Assembly: GCA_016584305.1 (NCBI GenBank) | Contig: JACEEZ010019750.1 | Coordinates: 1-64,000 of the forward strand | Length of the DNA stretch: 64,000 bases | Reading direction: 5' to 3' | DNA from: Chionoecetes opilio | Lineage: Eukaryota; Arthropoda; Malacostraca; Decapoda; Majidae | Part shown: piece after piece, positions 11,820 through 23,790 of the stretch | How the letters are laid out: each line of letters starts with the position of its first letter | How positions within the stretch are numbered: position 1 is the first letter of the stretch | Position numbers and translations under genes: made by a program | Notes under the pieces: generated by a model | The model's input: the letters and a program-made list of their open reading frames with translations, nothing else | Database searches by the model: none | Told to the model about the DNA's origin: nothing

Positions 11820-13035
11820 CAGAATACTTGTGTTCAATGTTTTTATTTCACAAATACAGGAAAAAGAGAGAGAGAGAGAGAGAGTAGAGGTGTGATAATA
11901 GGTTCAACATGCATCGCCAATGAACAGACGTAGAAGAGAAACTAAATATTATTATCATTATTACTCTTTCCTCCTCCTCTTCTTCTCATTGGCACTTCCT
12001 CCTCTTCTTCATTGGCACTTCCGCCTCCTCTCTTCCCCCAGAAGTTAATATTAGTAAATGAAATAATTAATAAAACTAATTTTCTAATTAGTATGTTTAT
12101 TATTGTTTATATGTTTTTGCCACCTACAGTTTTGTTTTATTGTGTTTTATGCTTTAAATGATAAAAAAGTCAAGAAATAAGAGAGAGAGAAATAATTCCA
12201 GGCAGTTTTACAATCGACCACATAACAGAAGTATTGACCGCTTAGACCGGGCGGTTTTCCTCGCCGCTAGCTCTCACTCGCCTGACGCTCTTTCCACGTT
12301 GACATGCCTACCTGCCTACCTTCAAGAAGCCTTACCCTACCCTACCTACCCTACCTACCCTACCTTACCCTAAACCCTCACCTTACCTACCTTATAGAAG
12401 CAGAAACCGTCCTTCAAATTCAGCTGCTCCGCTACTATCTTCGGATATTAACTTATAATCGAAAATACCGATCACCCTCACCCCCAAATTGTACCGTTAT
12501 AACGAGGTTTTACGTTTATTCATGGAAAGAGACCCTAGTATAAAATTAAAGCTGAAAAAGTAATTACATAGAATACCGACACAAACGCTATATTTACTGC
12601 TGTTGAAGATTCCCACAGCCGAAAAACATGAAGTGCTTCCCAATAAAATTGTAGAGTGGTAAAGTAACATTTTGTGGCAGCTTGTGGAGACAAAGATCCC
12701 AGATCTTATGCAGAAGGCAAGAACATGTTACTATAGCAATAAATGTTACAAAGGCATATATAAGAAGGCTTATAATGCAATGTTACTATAGAAACACCAC
12801 GTCGCTCAATCCATTAACCTCACCTGTGTGAAGTCTGGGAGCACAATATCCCTGCAACAACAGTTCACTAACAACACTACAACACATAATGCGGCCAATA
12901 AATAGTGGGCCATAATTAATAGAGATTTAAATGAAGAAGAAGAGTACTAGTATATTGCTTTGAATGAATACTGTACGTGTGTGTTGTGTGTGTGGAAAAG
13001 GAAACATGGAAAAGCGTACTGTAGATTAAAAGAAA
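11820..13035. other. AT-rich spacer with a CCTA-type simple repeat
   Basis: No gene supported. 12331-12400 holds interrupted TACCC/CCTA units (TACCCTACCC, CTACCTACC). These resemble, but are not, the arthropod telomeric repeat. A short GA tract lies at 11866-11885. Confidence 0.5.
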
Positions 13036-13039
13036 TATG

Positions 13040-13255
13040 GAAGACCAGAGTTCACAAATAGGGTGTAAATGATTGGAATGGACTCGTTTCTAGTAAGTTT
13101 AGATGCGGAGTCATTAGGGAGTGTTTAAAAGGAAGGCTGGACAGTGTTATGGATGGGGATAAGAAGGTGGATGTAGGTAGTGTCTATTACCAGGAACTAC
13201 CACGTGTATGTCCTCCAAGCCTCTTGTAGCTTCCTAGTTTCTGATGTTCTTATGT
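13040..13255 (+). pseudogene. CR1/L2-like LINE C-terminus and 3' UTR
   Basis: Reads ..YGRPEFTNRV.NDWNGLVSSK.., the usual C-terminal end of CR1/L2-type reverse transcriptases (FTNRV.N.WN.L), followed by a 3' UTR ending ATGTTCTTATGTGTG. One stop interrupts it after NRV. The upstream RT is absent (5'-truncated copy). The same end occurs at 120-300, and an RT fragment of a similar clade lies at 50933-51710. Confidence 0.65.
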
Positions 13256-13324
13256 GTGTGTTGTGTGTGTATGTGTAATGAAAGGACAGGAAGGATTATC
13301 CCATATAAACAGCTTTTTACATGC

Positions 13325-14221
13325 TGTCGGGGGTTTTCTATAGTTGGTTTTCACTGTATCTTGCTGCAGTTGTGTTGTTGAGTGGTGTAGTCGTGTGGTT
13401 TGTGTGTTATTCTGTAAATGTGTTTAGGGCTTAACCTGTTAATTATAAGCATGTGTGTATATTTTGTTGTGAGTGAGTGCTAATGGGTGCTAGGGTGTTT
13501 AGTCTCGGTGTTTTGTTTGAAGCGCTACTCCACCTCAGAAGCCTCGAACCGAGCTTACTGCCCCCTGAGGCGAGCAGGCCGGCAGCCTACTTAGCGTCCG
13601 CACTCCGCAAACCTTCGTAGCCTGTTTCTCTGCCCTGTTACTGGTTTATTATCTCTGTTTATTATTGTTTATTAAGTTGGTGCTTGATTTATTTCTGTTT
13701 ATTGTGTACGTGTGTTTCTGGGATGCACAGCCTCCTTTGTAGAGTCGAGTTGCTCTGAGGACCATCGGCGGGCAATACTACCGCCGCTGTGCTGGCCTCC
13801 GCCTCATACACAACGCCCATGATGCTGACCACGCTACACTGATGCCGCTGGTGCACTTCACACTGAGGCCTTTCTGGGTGCATTGACGTCCGCGTCGAGG
13901 TAACTACCTCCTTCGCCCTTGCTAGTAAATCGAAGGCTGTGGAACGAGTCACTGTTCCGAGAAACGTCCTACTGAGGTGCCAGCAAACTGGTCCCCTGTG
14001 TCCACCCGCCGCTATTTCCGCGACGTGAATGCCTACCTTGTCCCGCGGTGCCATCCCCATAGGGTTTTGTAATTAGTTATTTATCGTTGTGCATTACTAA
14101 TATAATTGTCCAAGAAACAGACCTGTTGTACGCTAAACCCTGATTGAGCATTCCTCCTTGGATTATCCAAAGACCCCCGGGTGGTTCAAACAACACTTAA
14201 CGCTATGAAAAAACCCCGACA
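13325..14221. mobile_element. Solo LTR-like element
   Basis: Starts TGTCGGGGGTTTTC and ends GAAAAAACCCCGACA. These are imperfect inverted repeats of about 19 bp with the TG...CA termini of retrotransposon LTRs. Length is 897 bp. No matching second copy, primer-binding site or pol frame is present, so it is best read as a solo LTR. I see no clean 5-bp target duplication. The 123-codon minus-strand frame at 13689-14060 has no motif and I do not call it a gene. Confidence 0.55.
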
Positions 14222-14276
14222 CAACGCATGTTACCTTCGGTGAACTTTGTGGTGGTGTGTACATACCACACCATAC

Positions 14277-14475
14277 GGTACTCCGTGGTGTAAGGGAAGC
14301 CGCTCGTTCACAACCGAGAAGGTCCCTGGTTCGATCCCCGGGCGAGCGGAAACAGATGGGCTGTTTCCTTAAAACCCGAGCCCCTGTCCACCCAGCAGTG
14401 AATGGGTAACGGGGTTGTTAGCCGGGGTTTTTGTGACCTGCTCTCCGGGGTGGTGACTTCGGCCAAAACCAAGCA
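14277..14475 (+). repeat. tRNA-derived SINE (family A)
   Basis: A tRNA-like head carries an A box TGGTGTAAGGG (14286-14296) and a B box GGTTCGATCCC (14328-14338). It is followed by a body with CCCCTGTCCACCCAGCAGTG and a GGGGTGGTGACTTCGGCC end. The body recurs at 60335-60437. The anticodon region does not fold like a functional tRNA and the body extends beyond it, so it is a SINE and not a tRNA gene. Confidence 0.8.
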
Positions 14476-14479
14476 CTAA

Positions 14480-15735
14480 GGTGATGATAAAAAAATTTGA
14501 TATGGAAAACAGGGCCATACGAGCGTTGCTCTTGCCTCTGTAAATACGCACTAGGATGAATACACACACTCCACTCGCCTAAAGAGATCCCTGCTCGCTC
14601 ACACCCACTTACACCACACTTCTCGCTATAAGGATGAGAACATTTTATTTAAACCACCTTGGGGCCCAGAACGTTTTTCCATTGTAATTTGACCTACCAT
14701 TAGATCAGTTTTTAGTGAACTATAAGCAATCTTTATTAGCTATGACCTGTTTTAGATCCGTGTCTTCCACTAACGATTTTGTATTTCAGTTACGTTTCCT
14801 ATTTTTATGGCTAACAACACTTTTTTTTTTATAGCAGGGGAAAGATCTAAGGGCGTGAAGGTGGTTAAGGACTATTTATATTATATCGCTATTTCTCCCC
14901 CCTCCCCTATAGGGCAGACATGTGTTGTGCTGCGTGTGTCAGTGAAGTTTACAGGTCTTTGGACCGATATGTTGTGGAGTGTGTGGTGGCGGGGCGGCAT
15001 TTTATTTTATTTATTTATTTGAAATTCTATTTTTTTTTTGCTTTTTTCTATCATCCCTAAGGCTTGCATATTTTCTCTCGATAATTTCACAATATTTTCT
15101 ATTTCCTCACTTATTTTCTACACTTCTTCTAACTTTCTTTAATTTTTCCTCACTTTTTTTGCACTTCATTTTCTTTCAACTTTTCACTCATCTTTTTTTC
15201 ATATCGAATGAAATTAAAGAAATTATCAGATTATCAATTATTTTAATAATTATTATAATTATTATTATTATTATTATTATTATATTCTTTAAATTATAAT
15301 TATCATTTGTCTTTATTTTGGTCTCGTCATGTCTATTTATTTTTATTTTTCACGATTTTTTAACATTATTATTTTTATATCATTTATTTTACTGTATTTT
15401 TTGTAATTCTTTATTATATGCTTCTGTTAGATATTTCTTTCTTTCTTCCTTCAGGTGACGTCACTGTTCATGGTCCTTGTATATGTAGTTACAGTCTATC
15501 AGACCAGTAGTTAGAGTTATACTTTAGTTACTAATTAGATTTAGTTGTACGGCTATTTTTAAACACTTATTTTTGCCACTCATCTGAGAAAGCAAAAGAA
15601 AGATATTATTTAAATTTTATCTTCATTTATCGACACAACAACAACAAATTATAAATATATGAATAAAGCCATGAATAATATTGTGATGAACATCAACAAC
15701 AGTCACTATGTCAGCTTAGAAATATAATTAATAGT
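14480..15735. other. AT-rich spacer
   Basis: Nothing coding is supported. It contains a TTATTT-rich stretch and an (ATT)n tract near 15245-15300. Confidence 0.5.
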
Positions 15736-16080
15736 ATATGTAGACAGGGATAGAGAGGCAGACAGACAGACAGACATCGAGAGAGTATAGACAGACCCAG
15801 AGAGAGAGAGGACGACAGACAGACAGACCGAGACAGGGAGATACAGACAGACAGACAAAGACAGAGAGACAGAGCAGACAGAGCCGAGAGAGAGACAGAC
15901 AGACTAGGCGAGAGACAGACAGACGAGAGATGCAGACCAGACAGACACAGAGATAGAGACAGACAGACAGACCGACAGACAGACAACAGACAGAGGAGAG
16001 ATAACAGACAGACAGACACAGAGAGAGAGAGACAGACAGACGACGACAGACACAGATAAGATACAGACATGCCAGACGGT
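15735..16080. repeat. GACA / GA microsatellite
   Basis: Interrupted CAGA/GACA and GA repeats over about 340 bp, similar in composition to the 3.4-kb array. It causes a long Ser/Leu/Cys frame on the minus strand that I reject as a gene. Confidence 0.95.
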
Positions 16081-16164
16081 ATCCCTTCCATAACTGTTGT
16101 AACTATTCCAGCAACTCCTCCATGTCTTCCTTCCTCTCTGTCATGAGAAACCACAATCGCTGTC

Positions 16165-17399
16165 ATATCTAAACATCCTAGTTTCTATTCCCACTCTGAC
16201 TTTCTTGATCCTCACTATCAATTCCTCCATGTGATGTTGAAGTGTTGGAGAGATAACACTCCTGCTAACTCACTATGTTATTCTTCATCCATCTGTGCTG
16301 ATAATCTCCTATGTGAACGTTACCGGTCATTTTCCTTATACAACTCCTAATTACCCTGCCCACCTTAATCAGCTACTCCTAGTGTGCCAATCGTTCCTCA
16401 TTAATTTCCTTCTATCAACCGGGTCGTATGCTTTCTCAATTCTTATAAATACCATTTACAGTTCCTCATCTCCCCTCCGGCTCCTTTGTCTATGATTCCT
16501 TTATCACCACAAGTTTTCACACATAACTCCTTTACCTTTCCTGAACCATTTTTGCTCCTTCTCCCAGCACCTTACCTTCCTCCAGCCATGAAATAGCTTG
16601 TAGTTATCACCCACCACAATACTTTGTGCCAGTAACATTCAATACACTTCTATGGGTCTTATTCCTATTTCCTTTCCTCTTTTGGCTTCCCGCCCTCCTT
16701 TATGTATAAGTGTTACCCTAGCTCCTTTTCTATTCTTGGGCACCTCACCTTGTCTCCAACATCTCTCTAAACATTTTTTTTTTTTGTTTTAACATTGTAC
16801 CTATAGCGCCTGTAGGCAGTGAAATGCCCAGGGCTCGGATGGTAAGGCTCTGGAAGTTCACTTGAGGGTTCGGATGGTTGGTCCTCGCCGCGTGGTGGCG
16901 CATCACGGATCTTATAGTGACGCCTGTGATTAAGGCTCTGCCGACCCCCCTGTGTCCCTCTGATGGTCACTCGCAATTCGAAGAGTAGAGTTGAATGGCA
17001 GGGACTGTGGGGTTCTTAGGCCACTCGACCGGTGCAGAAAGGTTTTGTGTTTCTTCGGGATTCGAACTCAGGGTCCCCGAGACGCCAGTCCGGAGACTCT
17101 AACCCCACTCCGCTACACCCTCCATTCCCTATAGATTAACTAAGCTAGTTTCAACCCTTCTGCCCTCCATAATTTATGAATTCCCTATGATTCCATCTGT
17201 TCCTCCTGATTTTCCTATCTTAATTGCTTGTATAGCAGAAGCTGCGCTCCTCTATTACTATATTTTCCATTTCTCTTCACTGTAGATAACTAAGTTCCCT
17301 ACTTCCTCCTTCCTATGACTTTCCTCCAGTATTCTTCCACTACAGGTATAATCTCTTCCTCTCTTGTTAACTCTATCCTCCACTTCAGCCTATCTTCTT
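16165..17399 (-). pseudogene. Decayed non-LTR reverse transcriptase (LINE family 1)
   Basis: Minus-strand fragments read, in order, KSGGTDGI (linker), VPKNRKGARVTLIHKGG, GKEIG.RPI and IEKAYDPVDRRKLM. These are the same segments as in the better copy at 21846-23790 (RVTLIHKGG, NYRPIAV, DIEKAYDRVDRRML). Stops and frameshifts are frequent. It lacks the YADD region and C-terminus, ending near the GACA array. A family-B SINE interrupts it at 16792-17128, so the SINE is younger. Confidence 0.7.
16792..17128 (-). repeat. tRNA-derived SINE (family B), most complete copy
   Basis: On the minus strand a tRNA-like head has an A box TAGCGGAGTGG (17105-17115) and a B box GAGTTCGAATCCC (about 17057-17069), with a Ser/Leu-type long variable region. 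The body includes GAGTGGCCTAAGAAC, CACAGGCGTCACTATA and GCGCCACCACG, and ends CACTGCCTACAGGCGCTATAGG followed by an A-rich tail (plus-strand T run at 16778-16789). Related copies lie at 58549, 60195 and 61596. Confidence 0.85.
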
Positions 17400-17584
17400 G
17401 AAAAGGCGAATTTTGGTGAGAGAAGCCTTTAAGAGCCGCTTCTTACGGCTTCTCTCTCGCTTTCGTGCCTCGCCAGAACGGCTGACACAGTGGTCGAGGC
17501 TCGCCCGCTCGGCGCTCACAGCTGATAACGGGTAAACAAAAAAACCCACACAATGACGAAAGTGTACCGTCAAATGAAAGCCAT

Positions 17585-18083
17585 TATAAAAGCGCGTTTT
17601 CGCGGCCGCTCTGGCCCCGGTCTTGGACTGGGCTAGTCCCGGGCGGCCACTGTCTTTGCGAGGCAGTCGGGAAACGGTTTAGCCCAGCCCCAGCCCCGGT
17701 GCAGCTCAGATAGCGGAACCACCTTGGACCAGTGTGGGAGAGCTGGCGCATGCGCACTACAGTCAGCGGGGATGCCCACCAAAGCTTCTCGTGCTGCTGA
17801 TAAGACATGAAACACCATGATGGCCGACCAAAGACTAAAGAAATTTTTCACGAAAAATTACAATATTCGCAATTTGCTGAAACTTTGGGAATGAATGTAC
17901 CGTCAACAACACTATATTGCATTTCTGCCCGGAGGACCGCCCATCGATCCCCCAAGCCAATAGGAACGACAAATGGGACGGGGCCCCAGTCTCGATGTAT
18001 TTTCGCGACCATCATCCACCCTGACCCGGTCCGGACTGGACTGGACTGAACCAGGGCGGGGGAAACGTCACGAAATGCGCTAT
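17585..18083. repeat. GC-rich insert with weak TIRs and NRF-1-like palindrome
   Basis: This ~500 bp interrupts sequence that is continuous in the relative at 45500 (AAGCCAT..AATTA.GATAACTGAC). Its ends are loosely inverted (TATAAAAGCGCGTTTTCG versus the inverse of CGAAATGCGCTATAAT). It contains GCGCATGCGC at 17746-17755, which matches the NRF-1 palindrome, in an otherwise AT-rich neighbourhood. It could be a MITE or a captured promoter-like segment. Confidence 0.4.
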
Positions 18084-18539
18084 AATTTGCGATAACTGAC
18101 TGACGATATTGTGATGGATCACACCACATATCCTTCACATTAATGTTTTTTTGCTCCATAAACCAAGGACTATTATAGGGCAAGGTAAAGAGGCGGCCCT
18201 ACGGACATCATATGGGGCTGGCTGGGTTGATTTTCCACATTAGTGACTTATTTTTTTATTAACTGCTGCACCTAATGGCAAGGGTCAGGTATAATGAGGG
18301 ATTTCATTAACTGGCCATCATCTGCCCGCCAGTGCCCGGATTTTCCCGGGTTTTGGGTGGTTGGGCAGATTTTTGGGTGGTTTATTTTTTTGGGTTTTGG
18401 AAGATAGGGGGCTGTTTTTCATTTCTTGGCTAATTTTTGGCTTTAAAATTAATCCTCTCTCTCTCTCTCTCAGTTAATGAATTACTGTATGGATATTGGA
18501 CTCAACAAATACTTTTCTCAAATGTACTTTTAGCGTTTT

Positions 18540-18883
18540 AAAACGGGGCAAAATATTGCAGCTGAACTTAAAAAAATGGGGGAGCTAGAAAGAAGGATCA
18601 CGTTACTCCTATCAAAAAAGAGTTAAAGTGGTTAACAATTAAAGACAGATATATTTTATGAAAATGTTTCGCTGTTTAAAGGCTGTCAATGGGTTGTATC
18701 CGGTATCTAGTTCCCATTGTCAGGGAAAATACAGCCAGTAAAACAAGGCAGCAAAAGACCTTTTATGTGCCCAGAGCCAGAACAGACTGGTGCCAAAACC
18801 CATCACTGTACAAGGCCTTAACTATGGTACAATTTGCCTTCAGGGCATCATTAATTATGGAAGTCTACACTTTTAAGTCTTGA
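18540..18883 (+). pseudogene. LINE reverse-transcriptase C-terminal fragment
   Basis: Across frameshifts it reads RKDHVTPIKKELKWL.IKDR, then FKAVNGLYP, then FYVPRARTDW and a terminal TFKS followed by a stop. This order (HITPIL..L.WL.., FKALNG, ..PRTR.., TFK) is typical of the C-terminal domain after the RT in CR1/L2/jockey-like LINEs. The catalytic RT core is absent (5' truncation). An A/T-rich tail with AAATAAAG lies near 19164. Confidence 0.65.
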
Positions 18884-18889
18884 CTTACA

Positions 18890-20285
18890 AATTTACTTTT
18901 AATTGACCCTAAGTGGAACTAAAATTTGTTTCCCCATATCAAATAGCATTGCATATGTTAGTAGTATTTTACAGTATATGAAGTGACTTTTAGTTTCTTA
19001 ATGTTTAATGTTAAAATTTAATTTCCTTTTAAATGTTTCGTTTGACTTTCTTTTTATGTATTTTTTTTTATTTGCGTGACTTTCGAAGAAGTTTCATTTT
19101 TATTTATATATTGCATAAAACATCTGTGTTTGTAGTTTGATAGTATAACCATTTTTCATGGAAAATAAAGATATTTATTTATTTATTTACTCCCCCTCTC
19201 CTCCTTCTCCCCGAGTCTTCTCCTTCATCTTCGTCGAAAAACACTTCATGCAACCGCACATACACCCTGAAACATAGACTGTTGTTACTATTGAGATTAA
19301 CCCTTGCCATGAAAGGAAATAGAGACAGACGCATTATGATGTTTGTTCATACATGACAATAGTCTGTTCATAGTTTCATCCAAAATTTTACCGAAAATTT
19401 TGCCACCTTTATAGATAAACAGGGCTAAATATAAAAGGAAATGCAAATAATATAAAAAGGATGTTTGTTGGTGTCCCTATATAGAATTTTTTATAAGGAC
19501 AAGTAAAATTAATAACATAAGCAAATAATCCAACTATACCCTAAAAAAAAAAATATTTTAAACCTCAGTTTTAATGCACAAAGGGCCTTTGGTAATACTG
19601 ATTGGTCAGATAATTGCAACCAAAGTACCAGTAAATACGATTAACATTCATATTAAACAAATACAGTTTCTCATAACTAGTTTCATAATTTTTTATTTCC
19701 TATATGCAGAAACACTCTTGACCCATACCTAATTCCTACTTAATGTCCCAAAACCCAACGCATTAGGTATATACACTGATGCTCCTGTAGTTAAATTTTT
19801 CAAGTTTAGTGTATACACTGAAAACCCCCACTTTTACGGACCTTTAGATAACAAATATCGGCTTCAACACTTTTTCTGCCCGTCCGGTATATGCGTGCTT
19901 TTACCGAAAAAGTTCAGTATATGCGTTGTACGGTTCTGATTGTTTTTAATTGCCCCGTATTCGTGTAGTATTTGTAATGGCTGCATGTATGTAAGTATAC
20001 GAAATTTCGTCAGATGTACGGACAAAGTTCACGATACACGAATTAGTCGGAAATAGGGAACTTTCACTTCTATAACGACCACAATTTGTTATATGCAAAA
20101 AGTTCGGATCACTCGAATAAATTTTAACCTCGCATCCTTCCCCCAATTTGTTCATCGTCAAAGCGTGAGTTTACTGTCTCATTTACACCATTAATTTTAA
20201 AGTCAAACATAAAAATCAGTACACCAAAAATAGCCATTAATCCTTCTTTCATAACATACTAATTTAACCAAATATACAGAAATAC
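18890..20285. other. AT-rich spacer without recognisable features
   Basis: No motif-bearing reading frame, no clear repeat ends. Weak TATGCG-type words recur around 19800-19930 without a structure I can define. Confidence 0.4.
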
Positions 20286-20287
20286 AC

Positions 20288-20319
<32 letters not shown>

Positions 20320-20650
20320 TTTTATATATATATATAATATATTATATAAAATTATATGGTTAAATCTTAAGAACAAGGGCTCCACCCCTATCTTCTTCTT
20401 ATAGCCAACAAGCTTGGGGGCATGGTGGAAACCGGGGTTTTTGGGTTGGGGACCACACATACCGAAATATGGCCCCCACAAAAAAAACCATAACTAGGGA
20501 AATTTCCCCAGTTCAATAGACTTTATCGGGGCCATATTTTCCCTTATATGTGTGCTCCCCCACCCAAAAACCCCGGTTTCCACCATGTCCCCAAGCTGTT
20601 GTCTATAAAAAGATAAGAAGATAGGGGGTTGAGCCTTTATTCTAAAGAAA
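20286..20650. repeat. TA repeat plus 115-bp inverted repeat
   Basis: A (TA)n tract (20286-20352) is followed by a left arm at about 20361-20476 and a right arm at about 20528-20647. The arms are inverse copies (AAGCTTGGGGGCATGGTGG / CCACCATGTCCCCAAGCTG) separated by about 50 bp. It is probably a small fold-back MITE. A further inverse copy of its outer word (TCTTAAGAACAAGG) occurs near 20892-20910. Confidence 0.65.
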
Positions 20651-20705
20651 ACAAACTCTACAGACCTAACCTAGCACCCCCTCCCAGCCCATCGGGCTGT
20701 GCACT

Positions 20706-20745
20706 AACCTAACCTAACCTGACCTGACCTGACCTAACCTAACCC
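20706..20745. repeat. Short CCTAA/CCTGA tract
   Basis: About eight units of CCTAA, some changed to CCTGA: the arthropod telomeric repeat TTAGG in complement. It is far too short and degenerate to be a telomere, and other small tracts occur at 47015, 47290, 55846 and 56878. Confidence 0.7.
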
Positions 20746-20749
20746 TACT

Positions 20750-21845
20750 GACATAGTTTTTCTCAAACCTGAAATTTAATATCGGCCATGTAGGGAAAGT
20801 AAGGATCCACTCATTAAAAATCTAAACAGATGTGTTAAGGACAGTAAGTATAAACACATAGAGCCAACATTTGGTCGCTTACCGTGGGAGTCCTTGTTCT
20901 TAAGATTTTTTCCCCCAACGCAATGCTAGTCATTTCCACAATACCTATCGGCACCTCTACCTACACATTAATATTGTTCATGTCTGTCACAGTAATTCAT
21001 GCATACTTAAGCTTTCTTGCAGTTTTGTGGTGGAATTCGGATGAAAGGTGAAGGTTTATGGTACTCTCGCCCCCGGGCGGCGAGAGTTCCAACATTTTCA
21101 CGTTCTCAACAAATGTTTAGAGATCTCTAAGAACCAAATTGGAGCATAATCAATCAGCGAAAACGTTTCCGGGCTGCTTTTTATAGCATAATTAGTAAAA
21201 TTAGAAAAACCACGTCTTGTGTTATGTTAAAAGACTTGGGGAAAGTTTTTTCACCAGACGACGCTCTCCTATCACCATGTCCATTCCATTTTAGCTCTAT
21301 TTGTGTGGTCCGAAAGTAAAGCCCGTGCTACTAAATGTACAAATCAGGCAAATTTTGCCATATTATCAGCGAAATTTAGCAAAAAATACTACTCGCAGCT
21401 AGGCCCTATCGTCAGCCTGATAAGCATGATCATTCTTTCACCTGTTTTAAAGTTGTCCTGTCGTGTCATTAACCTTGTATATTCTTGTTCGTGGTCTTAA
21501 GGTGTGTCCATGCTTCTGAATGTACATCTATGTGTTTACTTGTGTCCTGTTATCTGTAATTACAGTATTTCTACGCCGATACTCACTGTCTGAGAATCTC
21601 TGCCCGTCCCGCCATATTTGTTGTTATCTCTGACGTCACGGCAACAAGCGGGAAGAAGCCGTGGTAAGCGAGCCCTGGCTCTCGCTTCTTATGGCTTCTT
21701 ACGGCTTGACCAGCTGGGCCAATCCATAAGAAGCCGGCTTCTTAAAAGTGCCTCGCCATAACAGAAAACGCAAGCTGCAAGAAGCCGGCTTCTTACGGCT
21801 TCTTCACCAAAATTTGCCTTTGGTGCCCACTGGCCCTGTAGGGTT
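20750..21845. other. Spacer with a short hairpin
   Basis: No gene supported. ACTCTCGCC-CCCGG-GCGGCGAGAGT near 21063-21088 forms a hairpin. The flanking words GGTTTATGGTACTCT recur at 46724-46740, suggesting a dispersed tRNA-like or SINE fragment. The right part overlaps the end of the 17400-21828 candidate element. Confidence 0.35.
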
Positions 21846-23790
21846 GTGTGTTATGAACATAGACTTTAAGCTCAGGATCAAGATCGAGGCCAGACGAGAG
21901 GAAGGGTGGTGCGAGATTCTCAGAGAGGGAGGTGAGGGAGTAATTGAGGGAATGCATGAGTTGTTTGGACATATATGGAGAGAGGAAAGGGTGCCTGGTG
22001 CCTGGAATGACAGTAGAGTGACCCTCATACATAAGGGAGGACACAAGAGTAGGAAGGAGATTAAAAATTACAGGCCAATAGCGGTATGTGACACGGTATG
22101 TAAGATTTTCTGTGGTGTACTGAATGAAAGACTAGGTGAAGTTGTGGAAGAGAATAAGGTGATGGGTGAAGAGCAGAATGGATTCAGAAAAGACAGAGAG
22201 AGGTGAGGACAATATGTTTGTAGTGAATGAAGTGATTGAGAGAACAAGGAAGGAGGGAAGAAAGAAATATCTAGCCTTTCTAGATATTGAGAAAGCGTAT
22301 GACAGAGTGGATAGGAGAATGCTATGTAAGGTATTGGAGACGATTGGCATGAGTGAGAAAGTTGTTAAAATAATAAGCAGTATGTATGAAACACACAGGC
22401 CAAGTTCAGTATGGGTGACCTCGAGACTGGTGGGTGAATAGTAAGAGAGGAGTAAGACAGGGCTGTGTCCTTTCTCCTCTACTTTTGGTTTATATGTTGA
22501 GGAAATGGCAGTGAGAGTGAAGCGTACAGGTCTGGGTGTGAAAATTGGAGATGAAGTGTTGAGTTACTGATGTATGCAGATGATGTGGTGATCCTTAGTG
22601 AAAACCACAATGAACTACAAGAGATGCTGAATGCTGTGACTGAGTATGGAAGGGACTTCAACGTTAGGCTCAGTAAGGAGAAGAGTCAAGTGTTGGTGGT
22701 GAATGGGATGACTCTGATGATGACAGGATTTGGATGGTGGGTGGGAATGAAATAAAGAGAACGAAAGAGTACAAGTATCTGGGTATTTGGTTGGATGATA
22801 AAGGCTGTGAGAAAAACTAAACATGAGAGGATAGCTAGAGCCAACCAGTGGGTTGGAAGGCTAGGCAGTGTGGCAAGATGTCGGGCCAACAAGTATGAAG
22901 TGGTGAGAGGACTATGGAAGGGTGTGGCAGTCCCTAGCATTATGTATGGCCTGGAAACAATGGTGTGGTCTAGGAAGGAGTTGGACAGATTGGAAGTAAC
23001 ACAGAACAAGCAGGCAGAATAGCATTAGGAGCCAATAGATATGTGGCAGTGGAAGCGATTAGAGGAGACATGGGATGGAGCACGTTCAGAGAGAGGATAG
23101 CAAAGGCAGGACTGAGGTACAGAGCTAGACTGCAACGAATGGATGACAGCAAATGGGCAAGCAAGGTTTGGGACTGGAATATGTATGGGAAGTGGATGAA
23201 AGACTCAGTAAAAGTGGAAAGATGGACAGGTGAACTGGGAATGTTTGTGACAGGAGTGATGAGACATGGGAGTATGGCTGTATGCAAAAAGGAAATAAAT
23301 AGGAGAGTGGAAGAGAAAGGAAAGAAGAATGGCTGAGGGGAATGAGTGAGAAATCAACACTGGAATGGTACAGGAGAAAGGACCAGCCACGGTATGAAGG
23401 TTCTATGATGTGGCTATGGAGGGGACCTACTCTTCAGAGCCAGGACAAAGTCGCTGGAGGTAAATAGTCGTATGTACAGATGGAAGAATGATGGCAGCAA
23501 GGTGTGTGAGATGTGTGTGACAGGAGTGGATGAAACCGTGGAGCACTTGATGCTGGAATGTGAACGGTATGAGTATGCTAGGACACAGATGTTGGAGGTA
23601 GTGGTAGGAGAGGTCGGAGTGGAAGAATGGCGAGAGATGAGAGACAGGAGAGTGGAGATGGAGTACCTGCTGGGGTTGTGTGCTGAGTGGAGGAGTGACA
23701 GTCGTGTGATTGAGAGTGTAAAAGAATTCTTGGAGAACTCTTGGAGAGCACGTAGGAGAGAGCATGAGAGGCAGGGGGCCCCTCAGTGAT
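21846..23790 (+). pseudogene. 5'-truncated non-LTR retrotransposon RT (LINE family 1)
   Basis: The product would copy element RNA into DNA at the target site. Motifs in order across several frames: RVTLIHKGG and NYRPIAV (RT blocks 0-2, 22010-22090), FLDIEKAYDRVDRRML (catalytic Asp, near 22280), GVRQGCVLSPLL (near 22450), MYADDVVIL (catalytic YADD, 22570), YLGIWLD (near 22770), and a C-terminal Cys/His knuckle CEMC..(E)TVEHLMLEC (near 23510-23570) in a 105-codon tail ending at 23789. The N-terminal endonuclease is missing. Frameshifts occur near 22200, 22440, 22560, 22740, 22800, 23020 and 23340. I do not assign a clade. A second copy lies at 16165-17399. Confidence 0.85.

Larger units (their letters stand above)
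17400..21828. mobile_element. Possible long TIR element (family with AAGAAGCCGG ends)
   Basis: The left end (AAAAGGCGAATTTTGGTGAG, then repeated CTTCTTACGGCTTC) is the inverse of the right end near 21780-21823 (..CTTCTTCACCAAAATTTGCC). The words GCGTGCCTCGCCAGAAC and AACAGAAAACG.AAGCTGC inside both ends recur in a shorter relative at 44690-45733. The interior holds nested or unrelated material (17585-18083, LINE fragment 18540-18883, inverted repeat 20361-20650). I see no target duplication and no transposase, so two separate family members in opposite orientation are an alternative. Confidence 0.45.

Noticed and set aside
12331..12400. Subtelomeric repeat
   Set aside because: Units are TACCC/CCTA mixtures without a regular period and with no other subtelomeric sign.
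13689..14060. 123-codon minus-strand frame
   Set aside because: Lies within an LTR-like element, has no motif, and GC-richer DNA can leave such frames open by chance.
14281..14345. Possible tRNA gene
   Set aside because: A and B boxes are present but the fold is poor, and the sequence continues into a body repeated at 60335, so it is a SINE.
15711..16166. 151-codon Ser/Leu/Cys-rich frame
   Set aside because: Product of the GACA microsatellite on the minus strand.
20706..20745. Telomere (CCTAA/TTAGG)
   Set aside because: Only about 40 bp, degenerate, internal, and one of several small tracts in the window.
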